From Thuidium tamariscinum (lineage: Eukaryota > Streptophyta > Bryopsida > Hypnales > Thuidiaceae), in contig OX344751.2 of NCBI GenBank assembly GCA_947034885.2, forward strand, positions 7,502,001 through 7,566,000: 64,000 nucleotides of DNA. Direction: 5' to 3'. The notes beneath the pieces are model-generated. The model ran no database searches. It was not told where the DNA came from and worked only from the letters and a program-made list of their open reading frames with translations. How positions within the stretch are numbered: position 1 is the first letter of the stretch; each line of letters starts with the position of its first letter. A program made the translations under genes and the position numbers. Below, piece after piece: positions 57,449-64,000 of this stretch.

Positions 57449-59968
57449 GGTAGCTACACCTCCGAGCAAATCCCAGACCTAAAAAAAATCCCAACCAAGA
57501 CTGGAATCAATCAGCCGCGGCCTTCAGTCCTTATTGAATGCGCCGTGAAGTAGACTGCTGATGCAGATTGGAGTAATCAATCAAAACATTCAACCCCAAC
57601 ACTTATTTGAGGGCTCCAACTTGGGCGTTTATGAGGTCTACTCCCAGAGATTAAAGAGGAGGTGAAAAGAATGCCCTCCAATTCAGACCTACCTAAAAGA
57701 GAAGGGTAACACAAGTAACAGCCAAGACTTCATCTATCACACACAAGACTGTCATCTCTCCATTACCACTCCCTGTCGAAGACGTAGCATTCAGAAAAAC
57801 CTGACACCCCCTACGCAAGCCAAGCAAGAAGCAGACGAGACGCCCCAATTGTGGAACCGTAACCCTAGAATTCAAGCTACGCTTCGGATTTCGTCGCTAG
57901 TGTTCCAACCATTGAATCTCTAATTACAACTGACTCAATGGGAATGCGAAACAAGTTTCTAAACCCTCGGAAGGATTCGAATTCTACCAACCAAGACCAT
58001 CGACGTCAGGAATTCACCTCAATGGCCAAAACCCTTGAGCTCCACACGCAGACTTTGAAGCACCGACTTGAGACAATTGCATTTGAATTTGAACTCTGAG
58101 TCCCAAGTAGCTCCAAAATCGAAGAACAAAACTGCAAATGAACGCGGGTGATAGCAAGGATTTGCCGAATCACTTCTGTTGCATGGGTTTGTGATCAAAC
58201 AAGCGAATTGACAGCGAAATCTTCGCCATGTTGGAGTTGTGGTGGAGATTCCAGGGCCGCGGTGATAGGGGCTCCTTCGGCACGGCAGTGGGGATGCATG
58301 AGAGTGACTGTCCATCACCGTAGAAACGGTAACCAATCTCATCACCTCCGTCAAGGGATTCACGGAGTCAATTCCCCTGTCACCGTGCTGACACGGACAT
58401 TGGATTGTGGGTGTTGGCAATTGGATTGGGTTTTTGAATTTTTGAATTTTTGAATTTTGAATTTTAGGATTTCTTTGTGTGTACTCCAAGCACGAAATCA
58501 TTGATGGCAAGACAAAACCTTGATGAGGTGCAACGTTAAATTGGTCCCACGAAGTCCCTGAGTTTACCATAGGGTAAAAGCTGAAATTTTTTATTTTTTG
58601 CATAAATTTTTTTTTCAAATTCAGAGCTCATATTTGGCATCAGAGACTCCAAATTAATCTAGGGAGGGTTAAACACAACCAAAAAATCCAACAAAAACAT
58701 AAACCCCCAACCCCTATCAACCTCTAGTAAAATGAGTTTTACCCCATTGGAGCCACTTCATAAGACCGATTTAATGTCTTGTGAATGGAATTGTCTATTT
58801 TGTCCAAAAAAGTATGCAAACTACAATGACATATTGAGTGGGTAAATTTTTGTTTATTGTGTGTTGTTTTCATTGAGATTTCCAAAGGAAAAATACCTAA
58901 AATCATCTAAATAAGAGTTTCAATATAGTTCTTTATATTTAATTGTAAAATTTTTTGTTGGGTCTTATTAACGATCAAAGGATTCTAGATTCAATTCTAG
59001 ATTCTCTTCAATGCATTCTATGGAAACTATAAGAATAAAATATGAACTTCCTAATTGCAAAAGCCTAAGTTAAATTACACTACAACAAAATATTTGAAAT
59101 TTAACAATGAAAATTGAAGGATAAGTGATGCAATCATAATTATTGCTACATTTATATAATAACTTACCCTCATAATAGCAATGTATTCATTTTATATGAA
59201 ATGCCATTCATATACTAGTACATTAATTTACCCTATTTGTATGTCTTACAAAATGAAATTGCATATAATAATAGCTTCTTATAGGGAGGAACATTTTTAC
59301 CAATGATATTTGTCATGATTCCTCCACATGATTGAACATTGCTTTACATAAGTTACAAAGGGTGAAAATGTTCCTCCCTTTCAAAAAAATAATAATAATA
59401 TGTAACATATGTAAATTCATTTGATAGCATGCACTAATATGACAAATGTGAGGTGTGTGCAGTCTTGAAAATAAATATACATCAGATTTTCCAAATGCAT
59501 CATTCATAAACCATTATTAAGATGAGATTTCTGATGAACAGATTGCATCGTTCCAAGTCGTATATTGCAATAGAATTTACTCCCTCTGTCCCACTAAAAG
59601 CTTCCTAATTAAGCTGATTTTCAGTCTCCCCAGGAAGAATTTGGGAAGCTTTTAGTGGGACAGAGGGAGTAGTTTTAAAGTGATAGCATCCAAAATGCCA
59701 CACCCTGATATGGGGCGATCAGTTTCTGAAGAGAAACAGACAGTGAACTGAGCAGCAACATAGCTTTCTGGCATTGAACATTGAGAAATGATATGCCATC
59801 AGTGCAAATTGAAGTCCAGTCCATTGAAGCCAGAAAGAGACAATTGATGCATCCTTCTGGATCCAATTGTGGAGCATATTGAGAACCTCCCAAATTGAGC
59901 TACCTAAAATCGTCTAAATAATCTTTATATTCTACAAATCATGGTAATCAAGACAGACAAATGTTTAA
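57449..59968. other. Intergenic DNA between DUF3054 and PHD/RING genes
   Basis: A 199-codon minus-strand frame at 58019-58618 contains low-complexity sequence from a GAATTTTT tandem run (58434-58464) and no domain, so I do not call it. A Stowaway MITE lies at 59580-59669. The rest is AT-rich. Confidence 0.45.
59580..59669. mobile_element. Stowaway MITE (90 bp)
   Basis: The ends CTCCCTCTGTCCCACTAAAA and TTTTAGTGGGACAGAGGGAG are perfect reverse complements, and the pairing continues inward through GCTTCC. TA duplications flank it (59578-59579, 59670-59671). CTCCCTC plus TA is the classic Stowaway signature, derived from mariner-type transposons. Confidence 0.95.
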
Positions 59969-62900
59969 TCACTTCTTCTGAACGTAGCTCTGAAGATACT
60001 GATCAGCTAGCTTCTTGACTTTACTTCCCTCCACAATCAAAAAATCTGCAGACGTTGCGTCTCCATGATGCTGCATGACCTTGGAAGCTGTTTTGGAAAC
60101 TGCGTACCGGAATTGGTCAGACTTGATAACCCCACTTTTGTACAAAGGTTTTAGATGTTCTTTCACGTATGCCTCCACCTGCAAATCAGCACAAATTGTT
60201 AACAACAAGCATTACACCTTCGACTGGACCGATGTACTGATTCTTTAAATTAAAAAAAAGTCCTGCAAAGCTTGGTGTACTGTTGCGTTGACCCTGACTC
60301 AAATGAATTATTTAGGAAGCTTCAAGGCAGGTAACAAAATAAACCAATAGAAAGCAGAACCTATAATTATTTAGAGATGGAAATATGTTCCAAAGGATCC
60401 CATAATACCTGAATCAACTAAAAACCTTCAAAGTGGATTTTTCAGCTTGGGCTCCGAAAGGTAAACTTAGTCTTGAAAAGAAAGATCCATCAATAGCAAC
60501 GGAACCGGAAAGGAAAAGCACTTGCCTGTTTCTGAACTGCAGTTGATATCTCAGACTCCTTCCCACCAGGATTGGATCCATTAGCTTTTCTATTTGGAAT
60601 ACTAGCAGCACTGGAAGGTTCAGCAGTCTGTCCAAGTCGAGCTTCATTTGTGGAACAAGGCTCGTGAAACGAACCACCAAAAATATGTTCCTCCCCGAAT
60701 TGTGAAATAAACGATGAGCTCATCTTCAGAACGTCTTTCCTCATTTTATCAATGCGGCTGTCCAAGTCCCGAAACTTGCCGGTGTTCATCCAATCATCGC
60801 CATCAGACTCGCCACTTAATCGAACGGGAGCAGCACATCCAGGCTTAGACTCCAACTCAACCTTGTTCATTGCACCTGATTTCTCTTCACCAGGAACCAC
60901 AGAGCATCCATTGCCTGGTTTAACAAGCGTACTCGTTTCATTTGTCTTTTGGCCATTACTGCATTTTGTGGTGGAGTCTACAAGCACATCCGAACTCTTT
61001 CCTTGTTGGCTTGAGGGCAAAATACCTGAAACTGCACCTTCTTTTCTCGTGCTCGACCCTTCAGGATTCTTTTCATTGTTCACAGGCACCTGAGGAGGGT
61101 TATTTCTGTTAGAAAGAACAACCTTCATCTTGTTTCTAGGAGATGCTGACTGCGCTGAAGAGGTGATATTTCCTTCACCAGATTTCACCTCCAAGTCCAA
61201 ATCCGTTTCATTGAAGACGTCAGAGGACACAGGTTGGGATACATCCAGAACATTTTCAACGTCTCCGATCTGAGAAAATGAGGCGTTATTACTGTCTGGA
61301 AAATTGGAAAGAGAGTTCTCTGCAGGGCCAGTGCTCCCTGTGAGCATTCTTGATGATCCTTCCTGTAAGTCTTCCAGAGCTTGGTTATTTGGACGTGTTT
61401 CGGTATTAGCGTTCTGGTTTTCACAAGGGCTTGCAGGAGGAGAATCAGAAATAAGACCAGTGGCTAGTAAAGCCTCTGTTACAGCAGCCGCTTCGTCTGG
61501 TTGACCAGATTCAGGAATGGAGACTTGAAGCCTAACTTCGTCTTGTTGAGACAAGGCCCTAACGCACAGATTCACATACACCCCTTTGCTGTTGGAACTC
61601 TCATAAATTTCCAGCTCCTTGGCCACTGCTGATGCAATCACGGACTTCAACTTGTAACCCCCTTGGAGATTTGCCAATTTCGCCTTGCGCAAGTAGTGCT
61701 CAAGAATTCGATTCAGTTGGCCCTGAAACACCATAAGTGAAAGCCAGTAAGAAATTAACAAGAAGTCCTACACACCGTTTCATCTGTGTAGATCGCTTGT
61801 AACAGAAAACCGTGAAGAATCGAACATCTCAAAGCTCCGTCAGCGTAACTACCTGTCGAACTGCTGTGGGGACTCTGCTCCTACGATCAGGTGGTAGTGT
61901 GGGCTTCATTACCTCTGGAACCTGTCCCTGTTGTTCAGAAGATAGCTAAGCATGAGACAAACTTGAAGGGGTGTCAATTATTACCAGGACGCATCTCTAC
62001 CATGAACACCAATTTCAAGTTTCACGGACCTCGCAATGAAGCACAATACCATTTTAGACGCCAGACAAATAAGAAACGCTATTTGAAGGAGCTAAGAGAA
62101 TCAACTACTGCAACTTCCCAGCGAATTCGCGTTTCCAGCAATTAAAGCAAGAAATAGTATTATGTCAGCTACACTTGTACCAGAAGGGAGGACTCCTTTT
62201 TAGTCCTGCCTTGACATTTTGATGATGATGAAGTCACGGCATCTCCAGACCTCCTTGCCAATAGCTCAAGTGCCCATTGACGTTTGTCCTTCTTCTCCTC
62301 AGGATCTGGAGGGCCTGATGCCTTTGAGGCGTCAATATGTTCATGGTTTCCTGGAAAACCTGATCCTTTTATTGTGCCTTTGCTGCTCTTTTCTGAAATG
62401 TCACAAGATGGTACCTTCAACCCCTGTGGAGATGTAATGACTGCCCCGTTGCTTAAAGCGCCACCAGCTCTATTACACTTTGTTTCTGTAGGTTTTCGAC
62501 CCATACTTGCTTGGGACTTCAAACTCTTGGATTCAGATGCCGCTGCAAGTCAGTCAGAGAAAAATCACATGTTGAACCCTCTTCGAACAAATTTGCAGCA
62601 AACCTCTAATCCTGTTGCGGAGGCAGCGTCAAAGAAACAATGTTCGAAAATAATGAGGCCGTCAAATGTACACACATCTTCTCCTTCCTGTCTTTGAGTG
62701 ATACCCATAGCTTTTTCAGATTTTTAAAAGTAATAGAAATTACCTTTTTCACACTTAGGCTTGCCCTCTTCTTTGACATCGCCTAACAATGATATCAAAG
62801 GCTTAATATCGTTATCACGTGGAAATAGAGAAGTATCTGCAACATAAAGTCTACTGAAAATGGAGTCGCCCTCGGCATCGATATTCTTTAATTTCTGCAG

Positions 62901-64000
62901 AACCACATCCTCCTCCTTAATCCCTTCCTCCTTAACCCGCACACCAGATCGACCTTCCACAACATCTGAAGCCACTTGCTTGGCCTTCTTAATACGGGCT
63001 GATTGTTCTTTCCAAAATGAGATGTCCCAATCCCTATCCCAGGTCTTCCGAGACACTCCTCCCGCGTACAATTTCTTGGTCAGGCTCTCGCGAACTCCAC
63101 CTGCCTTACCACGAGGCGCTTTATCCAGCATTTTGTCCAACCAGGAGTTCCGTCGTCGTTTCAAACCCTGAGATTTTACGCCCTGGTTTTGCTCCTGGTT
63201 GCGTACCATGGCAGCCTGCACCATAACATCTGGATGTCAGTAGGGTATATGATGATTAAAAAAAAAGTCTTAAATCGGTGTCAATTGAAGGTGAAAGAAG
63301 ACTTGAATTTCTTTCCAGTGACATTAAAAACATTAAAACCGCATAAATTTCTCCACGGATCTTCCTTAACTAAAGAAATACCCCCAAATTATATTGTTTG
63401 CAATATAAATAGTTAGATGGGCACTCTAAATCAACCTTGACATGCCCCTATTCCTCCACACTTGCTAATAAATTCAACCATATTTGATTGTGAAAACGGT
63501 TTGTAATACCATTAAAAATGCCAAAAAAACAAAAATTCGGAGACGGTATACAAAACTCTCGATTTCCACAATTTGTGGGGCATAAAACTTGCAAAAAATA
63601 TTTAGATATGAGATGAATCGTTTGTGATCTAGGAAAAAGTCCTCTACGAGGCTCAATTGGCCAAACAATTCTTATGCATAAAAGTTCCATGAAGAAAAAT
63701 TGGGGATTCAAGTAAGCAACTCGAAAAAAAAAATAAAGAATTAGGCATCACCTTGAATGCTGAAAAAAACCTTTCATCCGAAACTGTCACTTTGCCATGG
63801 TCCTCAGTTGCCCCGTAGCCTGCGGCAGCCCTCATTTGCCGGCGGATATCCTCAACAATCTGTGCAGCCCTACCATCTGATTCTCGACGCATGACCACCC
63901 TAGTTCGCACCCCACCCGCTAAATTGCTTCCAATGCCTCCAGTGTGCTCATCCTTAACTACTCCAGTACCGACTGTGAGCTCGTCCTTGACGATGTGCAC
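59969..64000 (-). CDS. PHD/RING-finger protein of At4g10930/PHRF1 type, C-terminal part with SRI-like domain
   Basis: The 5' part lies beyond 64000. Visible exons: 64000-63752 (partial), 63215-62744, 62542-62181, 61927-61853, 61722-60526 and 60178-59969, in phase, about 854 residues. Landmarks shared with plant At4g10930-like proteins are [74 protein letters not shown] and [15 protein letters not shown]. The last exon ([20 protein letters not shown]) resembles the SRI domain of PHRF1, which binds the phosphorylated RNA polymerase II tail. The PHD and RING fingers would be in the missing part. A Ser-rich, low-complexity stretch fills most of the 1.2-kb exon. The last intron has a GC donor (CAG|GCAAGT); the others are GT-AG. 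A role in transcription or chromatin is inferred from the family. Confidence 0.9.

Noticed and set aside
58019-58618. 199-codon minus-strand frame
   Set aside because: It contains a translated simple repeat and no domain; no supporting splice or start evidence.
1-64000. CRISPR arrays, operons, ribosomal or tRNA genes
   Set aside because: Nothing of this kind was recognised; the short tandem arrays present are simple or transposon-derived repeats.

Overview
The window looks like nuclear DNA of a land plant. The host genes are intron-rich with GT-AG and a few GC-AG introns. A TIR-NBS-LRR immune receptor gene is present, and the intergenic DNA is AT-rich and packed with DNA-transposon debris, a Ty3/Gypsy chromovirus and a Stowaway-type MITE. 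The captured phenylalanine ammonia-lyase fragment has a version of the conserved block ([24 protein letters not shown]) that I associate with bryophyte, lycophyte or fern enzymes rather than flowering plants. My best guess is therefore a non-seed plant, held with modest confidence.

Host genes all lie on the minus strand. In order along the window they are: an unrecognised five-helix membrane protein (4413-5968); a phosphoglycerate-mutase-like phosphatase of the plant AT74 type with a spliced N-terminal extension (8437-11260); a tandem farnesoic-acid-methyltransferase-like domain gene broken by one in-frame stop (27833-28800); an eight-exon TIR-NBS-LRR gene with an N-terminal membrane anchor and an unusual post-LRR domain (30177-38036); a DUF3054 plastid membrane protein (55995-57448); and the C-terminal part of a PHD/RING gene of the At4g10930/PHRF1 type ending in an SRI-like domain (59969 to beyond the window). 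They do not form an obvious pathway.

The most interesting material is the layered mobile DNA. (1) 16455-25059 is a pogo/mariner-like element (TA target duplication, decayed transposase). A chromovirus with 415-bp LTRs and an AAGGC target duplication has landed in it, and a 198-bp CACTA-type MITE with a CTT duplication has in turn landed in the gag gene. Removing each insertion restores the layer below. (2) 42764-47893 is a short non-autonomous relative of that mariner element, split by a 4.5-kb CACTA element (43329-47872, duplication CAC). The CACTA element has no recognisable transposase but carries pieces of at least three host genes: phenylalanine ammonia-lyase on the plus strand, and a 14-3-3 protein joined to a glutamine-PRPP amidotransferase on the minus strand. 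It also carries exon-like pieces of an unidentified coiled-coil gene and an internal 184-bp duplication. This is a gene-fragment-capturing transposon caught inside another transposon.

The remaining DNA holds several MITE families. One family (three copies, at 1258, 34026 and 39813) contains an internal hairpin whose arms differ between copies by compensating changes. There is also a nearly perfect 200-bp foldback at 41776-41975, a 90-bp Stowaway at 59580, and further dispersed repeats. Coordinates of exons come from reading splice sites and reading frames by eye; no searches were run.
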